Shown piece by piece: positions 1 to 5,825 of a stretch of 7,388 bases of DNA. Made by a program: the position numbers and the translations under genes. The DNA lies in the NCBI GenBank assembly GCA_017629325.1, contig JAGBXL010000094.1, positions 1 through 7,388 on the forward strand. The letters are read 5' to 3'. The stretch comes from Clostridia bacterium. GTDB lineage: Bacteria > Bacillota > Clostridia > UMGS1810. How positions within the stretch are numbered: the stretch's first letter is position 1; every line of letters begins with the position of its first letter. Below the pieces are notes generated by a model, which had not been told where the DNA came from, did no database searches, and saw only the letters and a program-made list of their open reading frames with translations.

Positions 1-2
1 AA

Positions 3-554
3 TCATGCCATGGTGTCGAAGATAAAGAACTGGTATTTAATTTGTTAAACATAGCCATGAATTATGCTGTTCAAATGAATAGTGGCTTTGTTTTTCACTC
101 GTCTTCGGTATGCTGCAATGGAGTGGGTGTTGCGTTTTCGGCAAAATCGGGAACAGGTAAGTCAACCCACACTAAATTGTGGCTGGAAAATTTTGAAGGA
201 AGCTTTATATTAAATGACGACACCCCCATAATTTCTCTTAATAAAGACGGCACATTTAATATCAGAGTAACTCCATGGGCAGGCACAACAGGTATTAATA
301 AAAATGTAAGTGTACCCCTTAAAGCCGTGGTGTTTTTAGAGAGAGATTCAAAAAATTCAATAACGCAGCTTTCTGTTCAGGAAGCAATAAAACGTTTTTT
401 TGAGGGCGTAAAAACCCCACTTACAGATGCTATGCTATCAAGTGCACTTGGCACACTAAATAAACTTCTTATTTCGGTTCCTGTTTATCTTCTTAGGTGC
501 AACATGGAGCCGGAGGCAGCCATAATATCCTATAATGGTATATTTGGCAAATAA
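3..554 (+). CDS. HPr kinase/PEPCK-like P-loop kinase, 5'-truncated by the window edge
   Basis: The frame is open from base 3, so this is the last 183 residues of a longer protein. The TTG at 42 is in frame but nothing supports it as a start. Counting from base 3, a Walker A loop AKSGTGKST lies at about residues 47-55, followed by an acidic NDD at 71-73, which is placed like the aspartates of the HprK C-terminal kinase domain, and by TPWAGT at 90-95. This order is typical of the HprK/PEPCK-like ATPases common in Clostridia. Some relatives sit beside radical-SAM or PqqD genes and act on peptides, so HPr need not be the substrate. No partner gene is visible because the upstream side is cut off. 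The next gene begins 113 bases downstream and appears unrelated. The family call is fairly sure; the substrate is unknown. Confidence 0.75.
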   Translation, partial: SCHGVEDKELVFNLLNIAMNYAVQMNSGFVFHSSSVCCNGVGVAFSAKSGTGKSTHTKLWLENFEGSFILNDDTPIISLNKDGTFNIRVTPWAGTTGINKNVSVPLKAVVFLERDSKNSITQLSVQEAIKRFFEGVKTPLTDAMLSSALGTLNKLLISVPVYLLRCNMEPEAAIISYNGIFGK

Positions 555-576
555 GCAGGCTCATCCAGCAGCCATG

Positions 577-612
577 TCGCGAGCCGAAACTCATTAACAT
601 TTACTCTCGCGA
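577..612. repeat. Inverted repeat with two TCGCGA cores upstream of the SLH gene
   Basis: TCGCGAG at 577-583 is complementary to CTCGCGA at 606-612, with a 22-base gap. Because TCGCGA is itself a palindrome, the two copies are also a direct repeat, an arrangement seen at operators for dimeric regulators. No T-run follows, so it does not look like an intrinsic terminator. In the rest of the 113-base gap a TATAGT at 636-641 could be a -10 box, but no matching -35 box is visible. The function is unknown. Confidence 0.35.
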
Positions 613-667
613 ACAAAGAATATCGTGAATTCCTATATAGTAAAAAATACAAAAGGAGAACAAAACT

Positions 668-2281
668 ATGAAAAGAATAATATCTCTTATTCTGACTCTT
701 TTAATGCTTCTTTCAGTTGTCCCCACAGCTTTTGCTGCAGATTTTTCCGACTTTGGTTTATCACACTGGGCTTATGAATATGTAAATGTTCTTGTTAACG
801 ATGGTACAATAAACGGCTATGCCGACGGAACATTTCGTCCCGAAGGCACAGTTACCAGAGCTGAATTTGTTAAAATGATAGGTAATGGTCCTGAAACAAG
901 AGCAGAAACTTTTGATGATGTTGCACCATCTCACTGGGCATATTCTTATATTATTTCATCAGGTCTTGAGGCACTCACAGATAATATGTTTATGCCCGAT
1001 ACTCCCATAACTCGTGGTGATGTTGCTGTTCTTTTATGGAAGAGAGCAGGCAGCCCCAAGGGAGTAACAGCTCCGCCGATAGTGCATCGCCAGAACGAAA
1101 ACTACGATGCAGTATCGTGGGTATATACCAATGGTATAATGGTTGGCAATGACTATATAGATTTGCGTCTTAATGACACACTCACCCGCGGCGAAGCATC
1201 TGCACTTATAGTTCGTTCAAGAAATGTTAATGCACAAACAGAAAAAACTATGTTTGCCCAAAAGGTTAATCCCGGTATATATGAAGCTGTATATAACGCA
1301 TTTTTCCTTGTTGACAGACCCTATGATGAAAACGCTACCATAACAAATGGTGAGCTTGCTATGGCAGCAGCCAGACTTCAGTCAGGGTTAGATTTTCCAA
1401 CATATCCCAATCTTTCTGCGGAAGTTAAGTTTGAGCATAAGTATGCACAGCCCATAAATATGCTTTCGAGATATTATCTTGGTGAGGAATGTGATAACGC
1501 TGCTTATGCTGATAAAAACGCCACAGTTAAAGAGGCAATTGCGGCAATTATGTTTGCAGCACGAAATAGTGCCTCTGTTTATATTCTATCGGGAACTCAA
1601 AACTATCCTGGAATAACAGAAGCATTAAATGAAAAATATAATTCTATGCTTAAAACTGCCTATGCAAATGGAATATGGTTTACAACTCCCGAGGATCTTA
1701 ATCTGGAAAAAGAAGTAACAATGAAAGAGCTTGCCTGCATAGTTCTACAGTGTAATGGTTTTTCAGGCTTCCACAAAGGTGTACTCATCACTCCCGAAAC
1801 AACAAAGGCAATTAATTTAAAAATAAGAGCAGACTTTAACTCCTATCCCCAAAATGCTTCTGATTATCGTTTGGTTTTAGAGTCGGTTTCAAATAGTGTT
1901 TACGAAAAACCATTTATAAATGCTGTATCTATGCCCAAAAATAGTTACAGAGCAACAAATGAATTTAGCCAGATTTTTGTATCTATGTTAGAATCATGGG
2001 TTAGGGCATTATCAAACGCAGGATACAAACTTGAAGCAACATATTATCCTGGAATTACAGTTAACACAGGAAACGGCTATACATTAAGAACAAAACTTGA
2101 GTTTACCAATATTCCTGCAAACACAAAGCTCGGTGATATTGTAAATTGCATCAGCGAAGAAGACGGTAACTTTTCTTTAAATAGCGGTGATGTGATTTAT
2201 GCCGACATAGACACCGGCAAACCTGTTACCGATGTGTATTTCCCCATTGATGATATGATTCTTAGCCAGTTAATAAAATAA
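668..2281 (+). CDS. Secreted S-layer homology (SLH) domain protein
   Basis: The 537-residue protein starts after a good ribosome site (AAGGAG at 653-658). An N-terminal signal peptide has a Lys-Arg start, a Leu-rich core and a likely cleavage after A23 (AFA|AD). Three recognisable SLH repeats follow at about 26-71, 82-128 and 145-185. Each ends with the motif that binds secondary cell-wall polymer: TRAE at 63-66, TRGD at 115-118 and TRGE at 173-176. The first two also carry the HWAY signature (33-36, 89-92). More degenerate SLH-like stretches appear near 203-237 (ITNGEL), 265-300 and 323-365. From about residue 370 to the end I recognise no domain. The SLH repeats would anchor the protein non-covalently to the wall; what the C-terminal part does is unknown. 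The membrane-protein gene 21 bases downstream is probably co-transcribed. Confidence 0.9.
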   Translation: MKRIISLILTLLMLLSVVPTAFAADFSDFGLSHWAYEYVNVLVNDGTINGYADGTFRPEGTVTRAEFVKMIGNGPETRAETFDDVAPSHWAYSYIISSGLEALTDNMFMPDTPITRGDVAVLLWKRAGSPKGVTAPPIVHRQNENYDAVSWVYTNGIMVGNDYIDLRLNDTLTRGEASALIVRSRNVNAQTEKTMFAQKVNPGIYEAVYNAFFLVDRPYDENATITNGELAMAAARLQSGLDFPTYPNLSAEVKFEHKYAQPINMLSRYYLGEECDNAAYADKNATVKEAIAAIMFAARNSASVYILSGTQNYPGITEALNEKYNSMLKTAYANGIWFTTPEDLNLEKEVTMKELACIVLQCNGFSGFHKGVLITPETTKAINLKIRADFNSYPQNASDYRLVLESVSNSVYEKPFINAVSMPKNSYRATNEFSQIFVSMLESWVRALSNAGYKLEATYYPGITVNTGNGYTLRTKLEFTNIPANTKLGDIVNCISEEDGNFSLNSGDVIYADIDTGKPVTDVYFPIDDMILSQLIK

Positions 2282-2302
2282 GCATAAATTTAAGGTGATA
2301 AA

Positions 2303-2929
2303 ATGAAGAAAGTTTTCAAAATATGCCTTACATCAGCTATCACAGCATATATCATAAAGGCTATTGTTGATATTGTAATGTACATCTTTATGAGAAACGA
2401 TCAAAGCGACATATACTATGATTTTTGGTATTTATTTATGCCCCAGGTTTCTTCGTCTGTTTTGATGGTTGTGTTTTACCTGATGTTCTTTTCAGAAAAG
2501 TTTTATGGGTTGTTTTTCAAGGTGTCCACGGTAGTTCTTGTTACAACAAATATTTTGTTTGTTGCTTTAATATATCTTGACAGCACCATCGGATATATAT
2601 ATTATTTTGCACTTGTTGCGGCAATGAATTTTTTAAATTCTCTATATCTTAAGTGCAATATTATTCCTGAAAGAAAACCCGGAAGCATAGAATATATTCC
2701 AATGTTTTTTGAACTTATTCCTTTTGTAAGCATGGTGCTTTCCCTTTATGCACTGTTCTGTTCCTTCCCAACTCTAGAGGAAACATCGGTATCAAAAATA
2801 TGGGATTATTATGATGTAGTAACAGCTATTAAGCTAAATGTTATATCAGAGGTAATACTAATTTTTGCATATATGCTATGTACAATAAATAAGGCTGAAT
2901 TTATAAGAGATAATATGTTGGAAGAATGA
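2303..2929 (+). CDS. Six-helix membrane protein of unknown function
   Basis: The start at 2303 is supported by AAGGTGAT at 2292-2299, a good match to the anti-SD. The 208-residue product is very hydrophobic, rich in Phe, Tyr, Ile and Val, with about six membrane segments near residues 9-30, 41-63, 68-92, 96-116, 132-153 and 174-196. There is no cleavable signal peptide and no catalytic or transport motif that I recognise. A short charged loop (about 119-128, including PERKPGS) lies between helices 4 and 5, and a charged tail ends the protein. It follows the SLH gene by only 21 bases, suggesting one transcript and perhaps an envelope role, but that is inference from position alone. A hairpin ends the unit downstream. 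Confidence 0.75.
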   Translation: MKKVFKICLTSAITAYIIKAIVDIVMYIFMRNDQSDIYYDFWYLFMPQVSSSVLMVVFYLMFFSEKFYGLFFKVSTVVLVTTNILFVALIYLDSTIGYIYYFALVAAMNFLNSLYLKCNIIPERKPGSIEYIPMFFELIPFVSMVLSLYALFCSFPTLEETSVSKIWDYYDVVTAIKLNVISEVILIFAYMLCTINKAEFIRDNMLEE

Positions 2930-2948
2930 ATATGAATAAAAAGGCGAC

Positions 2949-2991
2949 CAAATGCCAAAAAACCCTATATTCCAAGGCTTTTCGGCATTTG
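2949..2991 (+). terminator. Long imperfect hairpin, possible terminator of the SLH/membrane unit
   Basis: The arm 2949-2965 (CAAATGCC followed by six A and CCC) pairs with 2975-2991 (ending in CGGCATTTG), with two A-C mismatches, an imperfect pair near the loop and a 9-base loop. The outer eight pairs, CAAATGCC/GGCATTTG, are perfect. The following bases are AT-rich but lack a clean T-run, so termination may be inefficient. Its position between the membrane-protein stop and the HU promoter fits a terminator. Confidence 0.5.
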
Positions 2992-3050
2992 ATACAATTT
3001 ATTTCAATTAAATTTATGCAAAATGCCTATAATTTCTTTTGATATTATGC

Positions 3051-3079
3051 TTGCAAGAAATGGAATTATCTGTTATAAT
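3051..3079 (+). promoter_or_regulatory. Sigma-A promoter of the HU gene, extended -10
   Basis: TTGCAA at 3051-3056 and TATAAT at 3074-3079 are separated by exactly 17 bases, and a TG one base before the -10 (3071-3072) makes it an extended -10. Transcription should begin near 3086, leaving a leader of about 30 bases that contains a strong ribosome site. This fits the high expression expected of HU. Confidence 0.8.
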
Positions 3080-3117
3080 AATGTTAATCTAAATTTTTTT
3101 AGGAGGTAGTAGGTAGA

Positions 3118-3390
3118 ATGAACAAAAGTGATTTAATTGCAAAAATTGCAGACAAAGCTGAATTAACAAAAAAAGACGCTGAAAAAGCATTAAATGCATT
3201 TGTTGAAAGTGTTACAGAAGCTCTCAAAGCTGGCGACAAAGTTGCTTTAGTAGGTTTTGGTTCTTTTGAAACAAAAAAACGCGCTGCTAGAAAAGCAAAG
3301 AACCCACAGACAGGTGCTATCATTGATATCCCTGCATCAACAGTTCCTGCTTTCAAAGTTGGTAAAGCATTAAAAGACGCTGTTAAATAA
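3118..3390 (+). CDS. hup: HU family DNA-binding protein
   Basis: The 90-residue protein has the normal HU length and nearly every hallmark. An N-terminal helical dimerisation half (about 3-38) is followed by GFGSF at 46-50. The DNA-embracing beta arm has R55, R58 and the NPQTG turn, with P63 as the residue that intercalates and bends DNA. The C-terminal part is VPAFKVGKALKDAV. HU binds DNA as a dimer with little sequence preference, compacting the nucleoid and assisting replication, recombination and regulation. The start is fixed by AGGAGGT at 3101-3107, eleven bases before the ATG. The gene stands alone, with its own extended -10 promoter and a strong terminator on either side, as expected for an abundant protein under independent control. 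Confidence 0.97.
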   Translation: MNKSDLIAKIADKAELTKKDAEKALNAFVESVTEALKAGDKVALVGFGSFETKKRAARKAKNPQTGAIIDIPASTVPAFKVGKALKDAVK

Positions 3391-3401
3391 TTCAGTTTTT
3401 T

Positions 3402-3433
3402 AAAACCCTGCTTATTGTGAGCAGGGTTTTTTT
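3402..3433 (+). terminator. Strong intrinsic terminator of the HU gene
   Basis: AAAACCCTGCT at 3402-3412 pairs perfectly with AGCAGGGTTTT at 3420-3430, giving an 11-base-pair stem with a 7-base loop. A run of seven T begins at 3427. It lies 11 bases after the HU stop codon. The AAAA arm also pairs with the T-run, so a weaker terminator on the opposite strand is possible. Confidence 0.93.
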
Positions 3434-3447
3434 CGTTATGGTATTTG

Positions 3448-3476
3448 TTGAAAATTTATGGGCTATGTGGTATAAT
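3448..3476 (+). promoter_or_regulatory. Sigma-A promoter abutting the hairpin array
   Basis: TTGAAA at 3448-3453 and TATAAT at 3471-3476 are 17 bases apart, with an extended -10 TG at 3468-3469. The predicted start site, about 3483, falls inside the first hairpin of the array, which begins on the base after the -10 box. The promoter would drive the lipoprotein/ECF genes through a leader of about 250 bases. Confidence 0.75.
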
Positions 3477-3654
3477 GAGTTTGCAAAGCAAACTCAATGA
3501 ATTGCCTGACGGCGTGAATTGAAATCAAAGATTTCATAAATTGAGCCTGCGGCTCATGAATTGCACTTCGTGCATTAAAGGCAATTCAATTCATGTTGCG
3601 ATTGCAACAATTCATGGCTTTAGCCAATTCATGACAACGGAGTTGTCAATTCAT
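3477..3654. repeat. Array of eight short hairpins with inverted-symmetric 7-base spacers
   Basis: Eight palindromes with unrelated stems follow one another: 3477-3495 (GAGTTTGC/GCAAACTC, loop AAA), 3504-3513 (GCC/GGC), 3521-3535 (GAAATC/GATTTC, loop AAA), 3543-3555 (GAGCC/GGCTC), 3563-3573 (GCAC/GTGC), 3595-3608 (GTTGC/GCAAC), 3616-3625 (GGC/GCC, extendable to GGCT/AGCC) and 3633-3647 (GACAAC/GTTGTC). The spacers in the left half read ATGAATT or a one- or two-base variant (3496-3503, 3514-3520, 3536-3542, 3556-3562). In the right half they read AATTCAT exactly (3588-3594, 3609-3615, 3626-3632, 3648-3654). Left and right spacers are reverse complements and can pair in nested order 1:4, 2:3, 3:2, 4:1, with perfect pairing in the outermost and innermost sets, one G-T in the second and one mismatch in the third. 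No coding frame of note crosses it. The function is unknown; it could be a structured leader RNA or a dispersed palindromic element. Confidence 0.85.
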
Positions 3655-3732
3655 TAAAATTGAGTGTCATCTAAAATGTATATTAATTATAAATTTTGCC
3701 CTGCGGCAACAATATAAAGGAGAACTTAATTT
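3655..3732 (+). promoter_or_regulatory. Distal leader with a ninth hairpin next to the ribosome site
   Basis: After the array an AT-rich stretch leads to one more small hairpin, TTGCC (3696-3700) with GGCAA (3705-3709) and loop CTGC. It ends seven bases before the ribosome site AAAGGAG (3716-3722). TTGAGT at 3660-3665 is complementary to ACTCAA at 3492-3497 and could close the whole array from outside. No cobalamin-riboswitch B12 box or other known riboswitch signature was seen. A role in controlling translation of the lipoprotein gene is inference. Confidence 0.45.
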
Positions 3733-4155
3733 ATGATAAAAAAACACCTGCTTCCTATATGCCTTGCATTTATCCTTTTGTTATCATTTTCTGCGTGCAA
3801 TGATATTGCACCTGAAAATAATGCAAGTGATATTAAAGTTTCTTCATCGGTAACCGCTCTTGGCGAAGGAGAAACCAGCTTTGTTTTTTCTGTTGTAACT
3901 GCCGATGGAGAAAAAACAGTATTTAACATTTCTACCAGTAAAAAATATGTTGGGGAAGCTTTAAAAGAGCATAATCTCATAGATGGCGAGGAAGGTCAGT
4001 TCGGGCTTTATGTTAAAACAGTTGATTCTATAAGCTATGATTACGAAAAAGACGGAAAATACTGGGCTTTTTATGTTGATGGCGAATATGCTTTGGCTGG
4101 TGTAGATAAAACAGAAATTAAAAATGACAGTTCATATATGTTTAAGGCGGAATAA
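3733..4155 (+). CDS. DUF4430-domain lipoprotein, probable ligand-capture partner of an ECF transporter
   Basis: The 140-residue product begins with a lipoprotein signal: Lys-Lys, a hydrophobic core of about 15 residues, then FSAC with C22 as the likely lipidated cysteine. A short Asn/Ser-rich linker leads to a C-terminal domain (about 60-140) that I recognise as DUF4430, related to the C-terminal domain of transcobalamin and intrinsic factor. It includes the VGEALKEHNLI segment at 73-83, GLYVKTV at 91-97, and YWAFYVDGEYA at 110-120. The start is set by AAAGGAG at 3716-3722. The next gene starts two bases after its stop and encodes an ECF S-component, so the lipoprotein probably holds a ligand outside the membrane for import. 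A corrinoid or another cofactor is possible, but the sequence does not show which. Confidence 0.85.
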   Translation: MIKKHLLPICLAFILLLSFSACNDIAPENNASDIKVSSSVTALGEGETSFVFSVVTADGEKTVFNISTSKKYVGEALKEHNLIDGEEGQFGLYVKTVDSISYDYEKDGKYWAFYVDGEYALAGVDKTEIKNDSSYMFKAE

Positions 4156-4157
4156 TA

Positions 4158-4670
4158 ATGAAATTAAGCGTAAAAGAGGTAGTAATATTCAGTATTCTTG
4201 GTGCAATAATGTATGTTTCCAAGCTGGTTATGGAATTTTTGCCAAATGTTCATCTTGTTGGTGTTTTTGTTGTCGCTCTAACGGTTGTATATCGCAAAAA
4301 GGCATTGTATCCAATATACGTATTCGTAATGCTCACAGGTCTTTTCTCGGCTTTTTCAACATGGTGGATACCATATCTTTATGTATGGCTTATTCTTTGG
4401 GGAGCCACAATGCTTATTCCACGCAATATAAAGCCTTCTTTTAAACCGCTTTTGTATATGACAGTGTGCGGTCTTCATGGACTTTTGTATGGAACACTTT
4501 ATGCACCGGTGCACATGCTACTTTTTAGAATGAGTTTCAAAGGAATGCTGGCATGGATTGCAGCAGGTTTTGGCTGGGATATTGTTCATGCGGTAGGCAA
4601 TTTTTTCTGTGGCTTTCTTATTTGTCCAATAATAACGGCAATAAAAACAGGTGAAAAATATATTGGTTAG
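4158..4670 (+). CDS. ECF transporter substrate-binding (S) component
   Basis: The 170-residue integral membrane protein has about five or six hydrophobic segments and the size of S-components of energy-coupling-factor transporters. The first helix carries a small-xxx-small pattern (S12 and A16 in FSILGAIM) like the one S-components use to contact EcfT. The stretches LPNVHLVGVF (28-37), YRKKALYPIY (45-54) and WWIPYLYVW (69-77), plus a later GLHGLLYGTLYAP segment, match my memory of a clostridial S-component family often found beside DUF4430 proteins. Its ribosome site AAGGCGG (4143-4149) lies inside the end of the lipoprotein gene and the start is two bases past that stop, so translation is probably coupled. 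The ATPase and EcfT subunits are not encoded here and are presumably shared. The substrate is not known; no B12 riboswitch supports cobalamin. Confidence 0.85.
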   Translation: MKLSVKEVVIFSILGAIMYVSKLVMEFLPNVHLVGVFVVALTVVYRKKALYPIYVFVMLTGLFSAFSTWWIPYLYVWLILWGATMLIPRNIKPSFKPLLYMTVCGLHGLLYGTLYAPVHMLLFRMSFKGMLAWIAAGFGWDIVHAVGNFFCGFLICPIITAIKTGEKYIG

Positions 4671-4680
4671 AGCATATAAT
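4651..4680 (+). promoter_or_regulatory. Possible weak promoter for the LOG gene
   Basis: A perfect TATAAT at 4675-4680 sits 18 bases after GTGAAA (4651-4656), a four-of-six match to the -35 box, overlapping the end of the ECF gene. In such AT-rich sequence the -10 match alone is weak evidence. No terminator separates the ECF and LOG genes, so read-through from upstream is equally possible. Confidence 0.3.
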
Positions 4681-4714
4681 AGATAGAAATATTATATCTT
4701 AAGGAGACATGAAA

Positions 4715-5290
4715 ATGAATGTATGCATATATGGTGCATCAAGCATTAAAACCTCGAAAGAATATATTGAAGCAGTGGAAAAACTGGGTGAAGCTTTGGC
4801 AAAAAACGGGCATGGTCTTGTTTTTGGCGGTGGTGCTTCGGGCCTTATGGGAGCAGCTGCCAGAGGCTTTGCAAAAATCGGTGGCAAAATAATAGGTGTT
4901 GCACCCCGATTTTTTGATGCCGACGGAATACTCTATGATAAATGCACCGAATTTATTTTTACAGATACAATGCGTGAACGCAAAAAAATTCTTGAAGATA
5001 AATCCGATATTTTTATAGTTTGTCCGGGCGGGGTAGGAACCTTTGATGAGTTTTTTGAAATCATAACCTTAAAACAGCTTGGCAGACACAGTAAACAGGT
5101 AATAATATTTAACACGCAAAATTATTTTGACGAGCTTATAAATATGATGAATAAAGCCTTTAAAGAAGATTTTCTCACCGAAAAAACCCTTTCACTCTAT
5201 GAGGTTGCACAAAGTGAAGACGAGGTTTTACAATTTATTAAGAATTATAAGGGCGGAAATTCAAATATAAAAGATACAAAATATATATGA
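4715..5290 (+). CDS. LOG-family nucleoside-5'-monophosphate phosphoribohydrolase (TIGR00730 type)
   Basis: I start the gene at the ATG at 4715 rather than the in-frame ATG at 4709. The ribosome site AAGGAG (4701-4706) is only two bases from 4709 but eight from 4715. The resulting 191-residue protein has the Rossmann-like fold markers of LOG proteins: VCIYGASS at 3-10, FGGGASGLMGAAARG at 37-51, MRERK at 86-90 and the signature PGGVGTFDE at 104-112. By family knowledge R89 and E112 are the catalytic pair. LOG enzymes cleave the N-glycosidic bond of cytokinin or purine riboside 5'-monophosphates, releasing base and ribose-5-phosphate. In bacteria the true substrate is often plain AMP or unknown, and many relatives are mis-called lysine decarboxylases. 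The next gene overlaps its stop with a ribosome site, suggesting co-translation. Confidence 0.92.
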   Translation: MNVCIYGASSIKTSKEYIEAVEKLGEALAKNGHGLVFGGGASGLMGAAARGFAKIGGKIIGVAPRFFDADGILYDKCTEFIFTDTMRERKKILEDKSDIFIVCPGGVGTFDEFFEIITLKQLGRHSKQVIIFNTQNYFDELINMMNKAFKEDFLTEKTLSLYEVAQSEDEVLQFIKNYKGGNSNIKDTKYI

Positions 5291-5299
5291 GGTGCAAAA

Positions 5300-5824
5300 A
5301 TGGATAAAAAAACACAATCGCCTATCTCGATGCAGGCGCAGTTTTCAGCATCACTTCACCGTGAGGCACAAAAAAGAGACTATATTGTAAATGATGCCAT
5401 AATGGTTGAAAAGCTTACAGAACTTGGCGAAAAATATACTGCCGACTGGCTCTCAGACGAAGAGTTTTCTGCCACCTTCAAAGGTAATATGGTAGGCTAT
5501 TATCTGGGGATATGCGTAAATTGCTTGTGCGGAGGATTAAGCTGTGCTGATGCCTGGGCAGATGGTGATAATAGGCTTGATAAAATAAAATATGATGAAA
5601 TCTACGAGGGCGGAGTGTGGAACAATGTTTTTGTTCTTCTTGAAATGACCGATCCCAATGAATGCAAGGATTTTCAGAATTTCATAATTGAGCTTTACGA
5701 AAAATGGGTAGTGCTTTTAAAAGATTATTTTAGCCTAAAAAATGCAAATGAATATATTTTAAAAACTCTTTCATCATTCTTTCAGCTTGGTGTAAGCTTA
5801 AGACTGGATATTTTGGGCTACTAA
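5300..5824 (+). CDS. Unrecognised 174-residue protein with a Cys cluster, coupled to the LOG gene
   Basis: I do not recognise a family. The ribosome site GAGGTG (5289-5294) overlaps the LOG stop codon and lies five bases before the ATG, so translation is probably coupled. The protein looks soluble and mostly helical. The N-terminal part (about 1-60) is charged and polar. A short apolar stretch (about 62-85) contains C72, C75, C77 and C82, which could bind metal or form disulfides, followed by acidic ADAWADGDNRLD. The C-terminal half has aromatic- and Leu-rich helices (about 95-170). There is no signal peptide and no convincing membrane helix. The coding frame is clean, and composition and ribosome site match the neighbours, so it is a real gene. 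Its function may relate to the nucleotide released by the LOG enzyme, but only position suggests that. Confidence 0.75.
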   Translation: MDKKTQSPISMQAQFSASLHREAQKRDYIVNDAIMVEKLTELGEKYTADWLSDEEFSATFKGNMVGYYLGICVNCLCGGLSCADAWADGDNRLDKIKYDEIYEGGVWNNVFVLLEMTDPNECKDFQNFIIELYEKWVVLLKDYFSLKNANEYILKTLSSFFQLGVSLRLDILGY

Positions 5825-5825
5825 A

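Noticed and set aside
2926..3045. Small gene of about 38 codons beginning ATGAATATGAAT
   Set aside because: It runs straight through the imperfect hairpin at 2949-2991 and has only a weak ribosome site; its composition is that of an AT-rich intergenic region.
3099..3356. Minus-strand open frame opposite the HU gene
   Set aside because: It is an antisense shadow of a very well-supported HU gene, with no promoter or ribosome site of its own.
3477..3654. CRISPR array
   Set aside because: The constant element is only 7 bases, the variable parts are 10-19-base palindromes, and the constant element changes orientation halfway. No cas gene is near.
3477..3732. Cobalamin or other known riboswitch for the ECF genes
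   Set aside because: The leader length would fit, but I found no B12 box and no other known conserved core; the sequence is explained by the hairpin array.
4124..4444. Alternative + strand frame overlapping the lipoprotein end and the ECF gene
   Set aside because: It is out of frame with two well-supported genes, rich in Cys and Asn, and has no good ribosome site.
4709..4714. Upstream ATG for the LOG gene
   Set aside because: It is two bases from AAGGAG, too close for efficient initiation; ATG 4715 is eight bases away and fits the family N-terminus.
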